Source: Mycobacterium gordonae (lineage in GTDB: Bacteria; Actinomycetota; Actinomycetes; Mycobacteriales; Mycobacteriaceae). From it: 64,000 nt of DNA. The DNA is taken from contig NZ_LKTM01000112.1 in NCBI RefSeq assembly GCF_001417955.2, positions 186,001 through 250,000 on the forward strand, read 5' to 3'. This document shows positions 39,767 through 48,014 of this stretch, in pieces; the stretch's first letter is position 1; each line of letters starts with the position of its first letter. The notes under the pieces were generated by a model, which saw nothing but the letters and a program-made list of their open reading frames with translations, had not been told where the DNA came from and searched no databases. Both the position numbers and the translations under genes were made by a program.

Positions 39767-40410
39767 CCGAGCGCGGGCTGTGGCTGGCCGACCCGGCGCA
39801 CCGCGCGGACCTGGCCGCGTTCGTCGACCACGCGAAGCGACTTGACGAGGCCGCGGTCATCCGGATCCGTGCCCGGTCGGCGGGCTTGCTGACCGCCTGG
39901 GTGGCAACGGGTTTCGATGTGGTGGCAAGTCGCGTGGTGGTGGGCACAGTGAAGCCCGCCGACATGTCGGTGGCCGCCGACGCGCTGGCGCGTGGGCTAG
40001 AGGCGGCCTCCGAAGCGGGGTACGTCGACCCGGGATTCGCGATGGATTCGGCGTGGCGCGGCGGGCTGCCGCCGGAATCCGGCTTCAACCACCTCGAGGA
40101 CGTACCCGCGAAGCTGATGCTGGATCTGGCGCATCAGGGGGCGGATCTGGCCAAAGAGCATGGCGGTGGCCATGGGCCGCCGGTCTCACTGCTGGACCAG
40201 GAGGTGCTCGAGGTCAGCTCCGGCGACGTGGTGGTGGGCGTGCCGATGCGTTGCGTCTTCGCTTTGACCGCAATGGGTTTCCTGCCGCAAACGATCAGCG
40301 ACGACGACGAGATCGTCCGGGTGCGGATCTCGCCGGCCTGGCTGCGCATCGATGCCCGGTTCGGGTCGGTGTACCGGCGGCGCGCCCACGCGGCGCTGAT
40401 GGTGCACTGA
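39754..40410 (+). CDS. Conserved hypothetical protein (Rv2474c-like)
   Basis: A 218-aa protein of unknown function. It begins at GTG 39754, overlapping the thioesterase by 13 bp, and its length and place agree with Rv2474c. It is Ala/Val-rich and soluble, with no signal peptide, membrane helix or recognised catalytic motif. Visible landmarks are FDVVASRVVVGTVKPADM and FALTAMGFLPQTISDDDE. Translational coupling to gdh and the thioesterase suggests co-expression, but a function cannot be given. Confidence 0.82.
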   Translation: MDSVAERGLWLADPAHRADLAAFVDHAKRLDEAAVIRIRARSAGLLTAWVATGFDVVASRVVVGTVKPADMSVAADALARGLEAASEAGYVDPGFAMDSAWRGGLPPESGFNHLEDVPAKLMLDLAHQGADLAKEHGGGHGPPVSLLDQEVLEVSSGDVVVGVPMRCVFALTAMGFLPQTISDDDEIVRVRISPAWLRIDARFGSVYRRRAHAALMVH

Positions 40411-40442
40411 ACGCTTGAAATCAGGCCGAGTTTTTCAGGCCG

Positions 40443-41483
40443 TCAGGTGCCGTAGACCATCCACAACGGCAGCACGGAGTTCAGGTAATCCATGAACTTC
40501 TTCAGTCCCACGCGGTGCTGCCCGTAGCCGTACGGGTCTTCGGCGTACTCCGGGAAAGCGATGCCCAGGCCGAACAGCCCGGGGGCGATGATTCCGTTCT
40601 GCGGGTTGTAGTGCAGCGGCCCCCACTGGGGCGTCGCGGGCAGCGTCCGCGGCGCGAAGCCCACGGTGTAGATAGCCCGGTCGCACTGCTGTAGCTTCTC
40701 TTCGAATTCCGGGCCCGCAACCCAGTACCGCTCCAGCCGGTCGGGATACGCACCGTCGATGTTCTCCCGGGCCCAATCGGCTGCCCGGCCCTTGAGGCCA
40801 GTGTCGTCGAAAAGAATCCAATCATCGAGGTAGACAGCGTATTTCAAGGGGCTGCGGTAGAAGTTGATCACCTTCGCCACCGGTAACCGCAACAGGTGCG
40901 GCAGGGCGATCATCGTCGAGTGCGACGAGCCGAAGACCGCGACGGTCGCCCCGTCCAACTGCTGCGCGGCGAGCTTTTCCGGGTCCAGGGCCACATCCAC
41001 CGGTATCTCCTCGAGGTGCGGATACGACAGGCTCTTCGGAATCGCGCCGACCGCAAGGACGACGTTCTGCGATTCGACCTCGCCGAGTTCGGTCTCGATC
41101 CGCCATCGCCGGTTCGCCAATGTCAGCGTGGTCGCCGTGGTCTGGAAGATGTCGACGCGATCTCGCAGGTGTCCGGTGACCCATTGCAGCGGGTCGGCGA
41201 CCAGGGCCAGGGCGCACGTCTCGTCGGGATCCACTTCCTTCAGCGGCAACGGCGGCGCCTCGGAGAACCGAAATGCTTTGGAGCCGTTCAGATACTCCAG
41301 GAAGGTCCCGACGATGGTGTTGCTGGACACCGCCCGCCACTTGCTGCCCAGGTCTCCCGCGGCGAAGGCCGGATCGATCCACGCGATCTTGTCCTCTGGG
41401 ACTCCGTGGTCGAGCAGTCGTCCGACGGCGGCGATGCCTGCGGGTCCCGCTCCGATCACTGTCCATGCGTAGGGCGGTGTCAT
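40443..41483 (-). CDS. FAD/NAD(P)-dependent oxidoreductase
   Basis: A 346-aa flavoprotein. The N-terminal FAD site is VIGAGPAGIAAVGRLL. A second nucleotide-binding motif is VAVFGSSHSTMIALPHLL (GxSxS instead of GxGxxG), and VVLAVGAIPKSLSYP and AIYTVGFAPRTLP are typical of the pyridine-nucleotide-disulfide/flavin monooxygenase superfamily. No redox CxxC is seen, so a disulfide reductase is unlikely; a monooxygenase or siderophore-hydroxylase-like role is possible. ATG 41483 is chosen because the extension to 41519 adds only 12 residues before the fold. It converges with the gdh operon and has no counterpart at this place in the M. tuberculosis order I remember. Confidence 0.85.
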   Translation of the reverse strand: MTPPYAWTVIGAGPAGIAAVGRLLDHGVPEDKIAWIDPAFAAGDLGSKWRAVSSNTIVGTFLEYLNGSKAFRFSEAPPLPLKEVDPDETCALALVADPLQWVTGHLRDRVDIFQTTATTLTLANRRWRIETELGEVESQNVVLAVGAIPKSLSYPHLEEIPVDVALDPEKLAAQQLDGATVAVFGSSHSTMIALPHLLRLPVAKVINFYRSPLKYAVYLDDWILFDDTGLKGRAADWARENIDGAYPDRLERYWVAGPEFEEKLQQCDRAIYTVGFAPRTLPATPQWGPLHYNPQNGIIAPGLFGLGIAFPEYAEDPYGYGQHRVGLKKFMDYLNSVLPLWMVYGT

Positions 41484-41842
41484 GCAATACGTATATCCGA
41501 GGGGGTGACGAGGGACCAAACCGTCAGAAGCAGTTCGGCAGCGAAATATGCACGTCAGCGGGACCTGCTCGGCAGGAGCCTTCGTCGCAGCGGGTGGCCG
41601 CTTTCAGGTCCGGGACCAGCATGCTTCTTCCGCCCTATTGCCCTGTATTTGAGCGCATTTCGGAACATGCACGATACATCTGTGTCGTCAGAGACAATTC
41701 CGTATTGCTCCGGGGAATTTTGCTCGAATGTTTGGGTTCGGTCGTGCATTCTCCAAAGATGTGCAGTGGCGGGACTTGGGCTACCCATCCAGTGCAGCAC
41801 GGCTGCTGAGGCTGCGAACGATCGATCGGGAAAGGAACCGCG
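41484..41842. other. Divergent intergenic region, flavoprotein / PE-PPE gene
   Basis: A stretch of 359 bp between divergent genes with no supported coding frame. It is less GC-rich than its neighbours, mainly over 41630-41740, which would suit promoters for the PE-PPE gene. GGAAAGG just before 41843 is a good ribosome site. A short hairpin-like GCTC...GAGC occurs near 41568. No IdeR-type iron box was recognised. Confidence 0.5.
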
Positions 41843-43609
41843 ATGACGAGCATGCTGGCGGTGCCTCACATGATGACCGCGGCGGCCGGAGACATGGCCG
41901 AGATCAGCGCGTCGCTCAAGCAAGCCGAACGGGCTGCGCTGGGCCCGGCGGCCGGTGTGGCGGCGGCGGCCGCAGATGAGGTCTCAGCGGCAATAGCTGA
42001 GTTTTTCAGCACATACGCCGGCGGGTATCGGGCACTGAGTCGGCAAGCGGCGGCATTCCATGACGCTTTCGCGGAGGCGCTGAAAGCGGCCTCCGACTCG
42101 TACGCCCAGGCCGAGGCGGTGGCGTCGGCGTCGTTGGTAACGCTGACCGAACCAGCGCAGATGCTGCTTGCAGGTCTTCCTGGGCGCGCCACGGCAGCCA
42201 CGCAAGCACTACTGGCCGTGCCGCCGCCGGTGCCCGTGGACGCTGCGTTGATTCTGAGCGAAAGCGGTGTCCCGACACCTTCGGCCGAGTACATACAGGA
42301 CGTCTACACCAAATACGTTGTGCCGCATTTCCCGTCGGCGACTGCGCCGCAGGGTGTGTCGACGCCGAACGGCCTGTATCCGTTCACCGGTATCAAGGAT
42401 CTGACCTTGGACATATCGATCGCCCGAGGGTCGACGATACTGACGGACGCAATTGTGCAGCAGCTTGCGGCCCTCCCCCCTGGCAGCTCGATCGCCGTGT
42501 TGGGGTACTCGCAAAGCGCCGTGCTCTCCTCGGTCGTCATGCCACGCCTGCTGGCCGAAGGCGTCACCAATGCGCAAGTCAATTTCGCATTGTTGGGCAA
42601 TCCGATGAATCCCAACGGCGGTGTCTCCGCGCGCTTCGCCGGGCTTACTTTGCCCAGCCTGGGTTTCACCTTTTACGGCGCCACGCCGGACAACGCCTTC
42701 CCGACCGTGAACTACACGCTCGAATACGACGGTTTCGCCGACTTCCCACGGTATCCGATCAATTTGCTTGCCGATCTCAACGCTGTCATGGGAATCGTAT
42801 TCGTGCACGGCGACTACCAACACCTGACGCAGACTCAGATCGACACGGCAATTCAACTGCCGACCGAAGGTCCCACCCAAAGCACCTACTACATGATCCC
42901 GACGGAGCGCCTGCCCCTGCTGGAACCCGTGCGGTTCATTCCCTACGTGGGCAACCCGCTTGCCGAACTGCTGGAGCCCAACCTTCGGGTTTTGGTAAAC
43001 CTCGGCTATGGCGACCCATCGCATGGGTATGACACGGGCCCGGCTAACGTACCCACGCCGTTCGGGCTGTTCCCGCCGGTGAGCCCGCTCACCGTGTTGG
43101 ACCACCTGACCGTAGGCACCCAGCAGGGCATTATCAATGCTGTCAACGAGATTCAGTCCCAGGGGCCGCCACCGCTGCCGCATATTGCGCCGTCGGACAT
43201 CACGAACAACCTTCAATCGAACATGCCATGGTTGAGTAATCCGGGAGCGCTGACCTCCGTGTCACCGGTATCGGCGGCCAAAGACGCGATCCTGGCGCTC
43301 CAGGCGGCGAACACTTCGATAAGCGCTGGATTTGTCAAAGCGTATTCGACGGCATACGCGACTTTGCTTCCGACAGCAGATATCGCCAGTGAAATCGCTT
43401 TCACTCTGCCCAGTTATGATCTGAACTTGTTCCTGAATGGAATGATGCGGGTTGTCGATGGTGAAGTAATAGAGGGGCTGATTGAAGCGATCGGATACCC
43501 GATCGCTGCCAACGTAGGACTCGTCACACTCGCAGGAGGCTTCCAAGTCATAGTTATTGCTTATGCATTGGACACCATTCTATTTGGAACACCGCACCCT
43601 CTGCCGTGA
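41843..43609 (+). CDS. PE-PPE-domain serine hydrolase
   Basis: A 588-aa protein. Residues 1-100 are a PE domain of two helices, but the signature Pro-Glu reads Pro-His (VPHMM, residues 7-11). The type VII secretion motif YxxxD/E appears as YAQAE at 87-91. Residues about 145-380 are a PE-PPE alpha/beta hydrolase domain with nucleophile Ser223 in GYSQSA; EYDGFADFP and VHGDYQHL are likely to carry the other catalytic residues. The C-terminal 200 residues are unassigned and hydrophobic at the very end (VTLAGGFQVIVIAYALDTIL). Such proteins are secreted by ESX systems and act as esterases at the cell surface. No esx genes are nearby. Confidence 0.9.
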   Translation: MTSMLAVPHMMTAAAGDMAEISASLKQAERAALGPAAGVAAAAADEVSAAIAEFFSTYAGGYRALSRQAAAFHDAFAEALKAASDSYAQAEAVASASLVTLTEPAQMLLAGLPGRATAATQALLAVPPPVPVDAALILSESGVPTPSAEYIQDVYTKYVVPHFPSATAPQGVSTPNGLYPFTGIKDLTLDISIARGSTILTDAIVQQLAALPPGSSIAVLGYSQSAVLSSVVMPRLLAEGVTNAQVNFALLGNPMNPNGGVSARFAGLTLPSLGFTFYGATPDNAFPTVNYTLEYDGFADFPRYPINLLADLNAVMGIVFVHGDYQHLTQTQIDTAIQLPTEGPTQSTYYMIPTERLPLLEPVRFIPYVGNPLAELLEPNLRVLVNLGYGDPSHGYDTGPANVPTPFGLFPPVSPLTVLDHLTVGTQQGIINAVNEIQSQGPPPLPHIAPSDITNNLQSNMPWLSNPGALTSVSPVSAAKDAILALQAANTSISAGFVKAYSTAYATLLPTADIASEIAFTLPSYDLNLFLNGMMRVVDGEVIEGLIEAIGYPIAANVGLVTLAGGFQVIVIAYALDTILFGTPHPLP

Positions 43610-43649
43610 CTCTGCGGCGCGCGCCTTGGCGTAACGCCGTACGGCCGAC

Positions 43650-45224
43650 TCAGACCAGCCAGACTGCCGAGTTCGCTGACAACCGCCCAGCCTCTAACGG
43701 CCCACTCGACAGAATGAGCTCACCCGCCGGCGGCAGGGTGATCGGCTCCTCGCCGGCATTCAAGACGCACACCAGTCCTCCGCGGCGCCGAAAGGCGACG
43801 GCGTGGTCGGACAGGGGCAGCCATTCGATCTCGGTGCCGCCGAATTCAGCACGGCTCCTTCGCAATTCGAGTGCCGCCCGAAAGAACGACAACGTCGAAC
43901 CGGGATCCGCGCGCTGCTTCTCCACCGTCAGCGGTGCCCAGTCCGCCGGCATCGGCAACCAGGTGTCGGCGTTGCTGGAGAAGCCGAACGGGGGAGCATC
44001 ACCGGACCAGGGCAGCGGAACCCGGCACCGGTCCCGGCCGCGCTCGGTATGTCCCGAGCGTTCCCACGTCGGGTCCTGCAGCACCTCGTCGGGCAGGTCC
44101 ACGTCCGGCAGACCCAGCTCCTCGCCGTTGTAGAGAAACACCGCACCGGGCAGGGCAAGCATCAGCATCAGCATGGCCTTCGCCCGGCGCAACCCGATCT
44201 CGCCGCCGCCGTACCGGGTGACCTCACGCCCCACATCGTGATTGGCCAGCGTCCAGGTCGGGGTGGCGTTTTCCAGCGCCGCCGCCTCCAGCGAGTTCTG
44301 CACGGCCTCGCGGATCTCGGTGCCGTCGAATTCGGTGCGGGTGAGCCGGAAGTTGAAGCCCAGGTGCAGTTCATCGGGACGCACGTACTCTGCCCACTGG
44401 GCGTTGTCGTGCACCCACACCTCACCGACGGTGACGGCAGTGGGGTAGTCGTCCATGACCGTCCGGATGTCGCGGTGGATCGCGTGCACGTGCGGCCGGT
44501 TGAAGCGCGGGTCATCGTCGGTGTGGCGCAGGATCTCGACGTTGGCTTCGGGAGCGTCGGGCAGGCCCGGCGGTTTGGCCATGCCGTGCGCGACGTCGAT
44601 GCGGAATCCGTCCACGCCGCGTTCCAGCCAGAACCGCAGCGTCTTCTCGAAGTCGTCGAAGATCTCCGGGTTGTCCCAGTTGAGGTCGGGCTGTTCGGTG
44701 TCGAACAGGTGCAGGTACCACTGCCCGGGCGTGCCGTCCGGCTCGGTCACCCGTGTCCATGCCGGCCCACCGAACACCGACTCCCAGTTGTTGGGTGGCA
44801 ACGTGCCGCCGGGCCCGCGGCCGTCGCGGAAGTAATAGCGATCGCGTTCCGCGCTGTCCGGCCCGGCAGCCAGCGCGTCCTGAAACCACGGGTGCTGAGA
44901 GCTGGAGTGGTTGGGCACCACATCCATGGTGACCTTGATGCCGCGCGCGTGCGCCGCGGTGATCAGCCGCTCGAAAGCGGCGGTCCCGCCGAACAACGGG
45001 TCGATGTCCCGCGGGTCGGCGACGTCGTAACCGTGGTCGGCCATCGGCGAGACGGTGACCGGGTTGAGCCAGATCCCGTCGACGCCGAGTTCCACCAGAT
45101 GGTCCAGCCGGTCGGCCAGGCCGTCGAGGTCACCGACGCCGTCGCCGTCGCTGTCGGCGAACGAACGCGGATACACCTGGTAGAACACCGCCGACTGCCA
45201 CCAGAGGTCTTTCTCGTCAGCCAT
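43650..45224 (-). CDS. aglA: GH13 alpha-glucosidase AglA
   Basis: A 524-aa glycoside hydrolase family 13 enzyme (alpha-glucosidase/oligo-1,6-glucosidase type). Conserved regions in order are FYQVYPRSFADSDGDGVGDL, MDVVPNHSS, GFRIDVAHGM (nucleophile Asp), VGEVW (acid/base Glu) and LANHDVGREV. It releases glucose from alpha-glucosides such as maltose, isomaltose or trehalose-related sugars. ATG 45224 overlaps the last base of the glbO stop (TGATG), so the pair is coupled; the longer frame to 45350 lies inside glbO. Orientation opposite to the main block agrees with Rv2471. Confidence 0.93.
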   Translation of the reverse strand: MADEKDLWWQSAVFYQVYPRSFADSDGDGVGDLDGLADRLDHLVELGVDGIWLNPVTVSPMADHGYDVADPRDIDPLFGGTAAFERLITAAHARGIKVTMDVVPNHSSSQHPWFQDALAAGPDSAERDRYYFRDGRGPGGTLPPNNWESVFGGPAWTRVTEPDGTPGQWYLHLFDTEQPDLNWDNPEIFDDFEKTLRFWLERGVDGFRIDVAHGMAKPPGLPDAPEANVEILRHTDDDPRFNRPHVHAIHRDIRTVMDDYPTAVTVGEVWVHDNAQWAEYVRPDELHLGFNFRLTRTEFDGTEIREAVQNSLEAAALENATPTWTLANHDVGREVTRYGGGEIGLRRAKAMLMLMLALPGAVFLYNGEELGLPDVDLPDEVLQDPTWERSGHTERGRDRCRVPLPWSGDAPPFGFSSNADTWLPMPADWAPLTVEKQRADPGSTLSFFRAALELRRSRAEFGGTEIEWLPLSDHAVAFRRRGGLVCVLNAGEEPITLPPAGELILSSGPLEAGRLSANSAVWLV

Positions 45225-45619
45225 CAGAACGCCGAGTTGACCAGGGAGTGGGCGGCCATTTCCAGGTACTGAAGCAACTGCCGACGGTGGTCTTCGTCGA
45301 GAGTCTGTGCGTCGACCGACGCGACCGCGGTGTGCATGCACCGCAACCACGCGTCGCGCTCGATGGGGGTGATCCGGAACGGCACGTGCCGCATCCGCAA
45401 CCGGGGATGGCCGCGCTGGTCCGAGTATGTTCGCGGGCCACCCCAGTACTGCTCGAGGAACATCCGCAGCCGCTCCTCTGCGCCGCTGAGGTCCTCCTCG
45501 GGATACAGCGGCCGCAGTATCTCGTCCTCGGCGACCTGCTCGTAGAACCGCGCCACGATCGCCTCGAAGGTCTTGGCGCCGCCGACGGCGTCGTAGAAAG
45601 ATTCAGGTGTCTGGTCCAT
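45224..45619 (-). CDS. glbO: Group II truncated haemoglobin GlbO
   Basis: A 131-aa truncated haemoglobin. The proximal haem ligand is His78 in [10 protein letters not shown], and [32 protein letters not shown] and the WLRCMHTAV helix match mycobacterial HbO closely. The Tyr (CD1/B10) and Trp (G8) residues that stabilise bound oxygen are visible. It binds O2 and NO and is implicated in respiration or peroxide/NO handling at the membrane. ATG 45619 gives the usual length; the longer frame to 45916 overlaps the divergent HNH gene. aglA is coupled directly downstream. Orthologue of Rv2470. Confidence 0.95.
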   Translation of the reverse strand: MDQTPESFYDAVGGAKTFEAIVARFYEQVAEDEILRPLYPEEDLSGAEERLRMFLEQYWGGPRTYSDQRGHPRLRMRHVPFRITPIERDAWLRCMHTAVASVDAQTLDEDHRRQLLQYLEMAAHSLVNSAF

Positions 45620-45749
45620 CGCGCTCCATTGTGGTCCACGGCTGTCCGGGCCGCGATCACTCCTGGTGTTCACCGGATTGACACGGCGCGGCTGACGCAA
45701 TTGGCGTGCGATCGGCAGCAAATCGTGGTGGACTGTCGGCGGAGGATTT

Positions 45750-46397
45750 ATGGCGCAGCGCAACAAACGCCGCAGCCACCGCAGTTCCGGTGCCGCGGCA
45801 AACGGACCCGGCCCTGCGACCGCTTCGTGCCTGCACAGCATTGACACCCATCCTCCTACCCGCTCGGAGACCGCATCAATCTGGAGTCGCCGGCGGGTGC
45901 TGCTGCTGAACTCCACCTACGAACCGCTCACCGCGCTGCCCATGCGGCGCGCCATCGTGATGGTGATCTGCGGCAAGGCCGACGTGGTGCACGACGATCC
46001 GAGCGCGGCCGTCATCCACTCCGCGACCCGCTCGATCGCGGTGCCCTCAGTGATCCAGCTGCGCACCTATGTTCGGGTGCCCTACCGGGCGCGGGTCCCG
46101 ATGACGCGGGCCGCGCTCATGCACCGGGACCGCTTCTGCTGCGCCTACTGCGGAGCCAAGGCCGACACCGTCGACCACGTCGTCCCACGCAGCCGCGGCG
46201 GCGACCACTCCTGGGAGAACTGCGTCGCGTGCTGCTCGACGTGCAACCACCGCAAGGGCGACAAGCTGCTGACCGAACTGGGCTGGTCGCTGCGCCGCGC
46301 CCCGCTGCCCCCGACCGGACAGCACTGGCGGCTGCTGTCCACGGTCAAGGAGCTCGACCCGTCGTGGGCGCGGTACCTCGGCGAAGGCGCGGCCTGA
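45750..46397 (+). CDS. HNH endonuclease (Rv2469c-like)
   Basis: A 215-aa protein. The C-terminal HNH domain (about 128-175) has [18 protein letters not shown], then [18 protein letters not shown]: two CxxC zinc pairs flanking the catalytic DH, and the N-H of the motif. The central part ([19 protein letters not shown]) is the conserved block seen in standalone bacterial HNH nucleases. The N-terminal 45 residues are basic and low-complexity. It probably cuts DNA in repair or recombination rather than being a homing enzyme, since it keeps its place in the M. tuberculosis order. It is divergent from glbO across 130 bp. Confidence 0.9.
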   Translation: MAQRNKRRSHRSSGAAANGPGPATASCLHSIDTHPPTRSETASIWSRRRVLLLNSTYEPLTALPMRRAIVMVICGKADVVHDDPSAAVIHSATRSIAVPSVIQLRTYVRVPYRARVPMTRAALMHRDRFCCAYCGAKADTVDHVVPRSRGGDHSWENCVACCSTCNHRKGDKLLTELGWSLRRAPLPPTGQHWRLLSTVKELDPSWARYLGEGAA

Positions 46398-46451
46398 ATT
46401 AGTGGGGTCTAACCTCGCCGGTCGAACCCCTCGTGGGATACGGTTTGCGTC

Positions 46452-46685
46452 GTGAGCGCAATGGAGATTCACCTCATCTTTATCGGCATCCCGGTGGGGC
46501 TGGCCGTCGTCCTCGGGCTGATCTTCCTGACCCGCAAGAGCCCGCACCCCGCGACCTACGACCTGTCCCAGAAGTGGACCCACGACCCCATCCTGTGGGC
46601 CGCCACCGATGAGGCGGTCGGCGGACACCACGGCGGGCACGGATCGGAGTTCACGGTTGGAGGTGGCGCAAGTGGCACATGGTGA
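46452..46685 (+). CDS. Small membrane protein, 77 aa
   Basis: A 77-aa protein with one transmembrane helix (residues 7-27, [19 protein letters not shown]), then a conserved-looking cytoplasmic segment ending in [13 protein letters not shown] and a Gly/His tail. The GTG at 46452 is used; an ATG three codons later is equally possible. The 3' end overlaps the next gene by 14 bp. A similar small protein is annotated beside Rv2468c in M. tuberculosis (from memory). Function unknown; a membrane anchor for the following protein is a guess. Confidence 0.75.
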   Translation: MSAMEIHLIFIGIPVGLAVVLGLIFLTRKSPHPATYDLSQKWTHDPILWAATDEAVGGHHGGHGSEFTVGGGASGTW

Positions 46686-47139
46686 AGTCGCGACAGTCGA
46701 CCCGGCGGACCTGCCCCGAGGCTGGGTTCTCACCACCAGCGGACGGGTGTCCGGGGTCACCGAGCCCGGTGAGCTCTCCGTGCACTACCCGTTCCCGATC
46801 AACGACCTGGTCGCCGTGGACGACGCGCTGAAGTACGCGTCCCGGGCGTCCAAGGCACGGTTTGCCGTCTACCTGGGCGACCTGGGCGGCGACACCGCGG
46901 CGCGGGCGCGCGAAATCCTGGCCAAGGTGCCGACGCCCAACAACGCCGTGTTGCTCGCCGTGTCACCCGATCAGAGCGCCATCGAGGTGGTGTACGGCTC
47001 CGAGGTGCGGGGTCGTGGCGCCGAATCGGCGGCACCGCTCGGTGTCGCCGCCGCATCCTCGGCGTTCGAGCAGGGCAACCTGATCGACGGCCTGGTCAGT
47101 GCGATCCGGGTACTCAGCGCGGGGATCTCGCCGGCCTAG
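46672..47139 (+). CDS. Conserved protein, TPM/DUF5130-like (Rv2468c)
   Basis: A 155-aa protein. GTG 46672 is chosen over the GTG at 46663 because GGAGG lies 8 nt before it. The body ([46 protein letters not shown]) resembles a TPM-like/DUF5130 fold with a strand-helix pattern and no cysteine or membrane helix. The C-terminal helix [17 protein letters not shown] is conserved-looking. It is translationally linked to the small membrane protein upstream. Function unknown. Confidence 0.82.
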   Translation: MAHGEVATVDPADLPRGWVLTTSGRVSGVTEPGELSVHYPFPINDLVAVDDALKYASRASKARFAVYLGDLGGDTAARAREILAKVPTPNNAVLLAVSPDQSAIEVVYGSEVRGRGAESAAPLGVAAASSAFEQGNLIDGLVSAIRVLSAGISPA

Positions 47140-47254
47140 TGGCAGGCGGTCGGTGCGCCGACGCCGTCCGCGCCGAACGTGAAGCCACGGCGCGATTCCA
47201 GGCGGATCATCGCCCTGAGATCACGCTCGGCGCCGCCCGCGGGTTGTGCGCTGA

Positions 47255-48013
47255 GTGAATCCGTACGAGCGCGCGCTGCGGCGGGCTGACCTGCTGACCG
47301 GCCCGCCTCCGGCGGGACATCTGAACAGCTGGCTCGACAACGCCGCCCGCCGGTCGGTCGCGCCGGACGTGGTGGTCGACGTCGCCAAGACGGGCCTGGC
47401 CGGTTCCCTGCATCTGCTGCAGGAATACGAGGAGATCACCGACCGGCACGGCAAGTCGTACTTCCTGCTCCCGACATCGGTCAGCGGGGCTGACGCGCGG
47501 ATGGCGGTGCTGCTGGCCTACGTCGTCAATGCGGGCACCGACTACGCGGGCGGCGACTTCGCCGAAACGCCGTACTCTGCCGCCGAGGTGATGCGGATCA
47601 TGGACCGCCAGCGTGCCAACCACTGGAGCTATGACCGCGACGTCCGGTTCGTCCACCACAACGGCGGCCGGTTGGCCGCGACGCCGCACGGCATCCTGAT
47701 GGGATTGGGCGGCAACCTGATTCAGCGGTTGTTCAGCCAGCGGGGTGGCACCACGTGGGGCGACATATTCATGGTCAACACCCCCCGGCTCGACGAGCCG
47801 GCCCGGCGGCTTCGCGGGATCATCGAGTCGCGCGGGAGCCTCGATCTGGACCGGCTGCTGCACCACGAGGAGATGCACAGCGCGCAGTGGGCCGCGTTGG
47901 GCTATGCCGGCATGCTCCGGACTTACAGCTGGGAGCTGTTGCGCGAGTTGATCTTCCGCAAGACCAACCGGCTCGAGTTGGCAGCCGGTCTGCGCGACGG
48001 TGGCTACCTGTGA
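47255..48013 (+). CDS. Hypothetical protein with an HExxH motif
   Basis: A 252-aa protein of unrecognised family. Its C-terminal third holds LLHHEEMHSAQWA: HEEMH fits the zinc-metallopeptidase pattern HExxH, and the following Q-W resembles HExxHxxQ proteins of actinobacteria. The N-terminal two thirds have ETPYSAAEVMRIMDRQRANHWSYD and GGTTWGDIFMVNTPR. There is no signal peptide. The GTG at 47255 immediately follows a TGA in another frame and has no strong ribosome site, so the start is uncertain. I recall no gene at this place in M. tuberculosis, and it may be an insertion relative to that genome. Confidence 0.75.
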   Translation: MNPYERALRRADLLTGPPPAGHLNSWLDNAARRSVAPDVVVDVAKTGLAGSLHLLQEYEEITDRHGKSYFLLPTSVSGADARMAVLLAYVVNAGTDYAGGDFAETPYSAAEVMRIMDRQRANHWSYDRDVRFVHHNGGRLAATPHGILMGLGGNLIQRLFSQRGGTTWGDIFMVNTPRLDEPARRLRGIIESRGSLDLDRLLHHEEMHSAQWAALGYAGMLRTYSWELLRELIFRKTNRLELAAGLRDGGYL

Positions 48014-48014
48014 C

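Noticed and set aside
45225..45350. N-terminal extension of AglA into glbO
   Set aside because: The extension would overlap the conserved haemoglobin sequence; the ATG at 45224 overlaps the glbO stop by one base and starts the GH13 fold properly.
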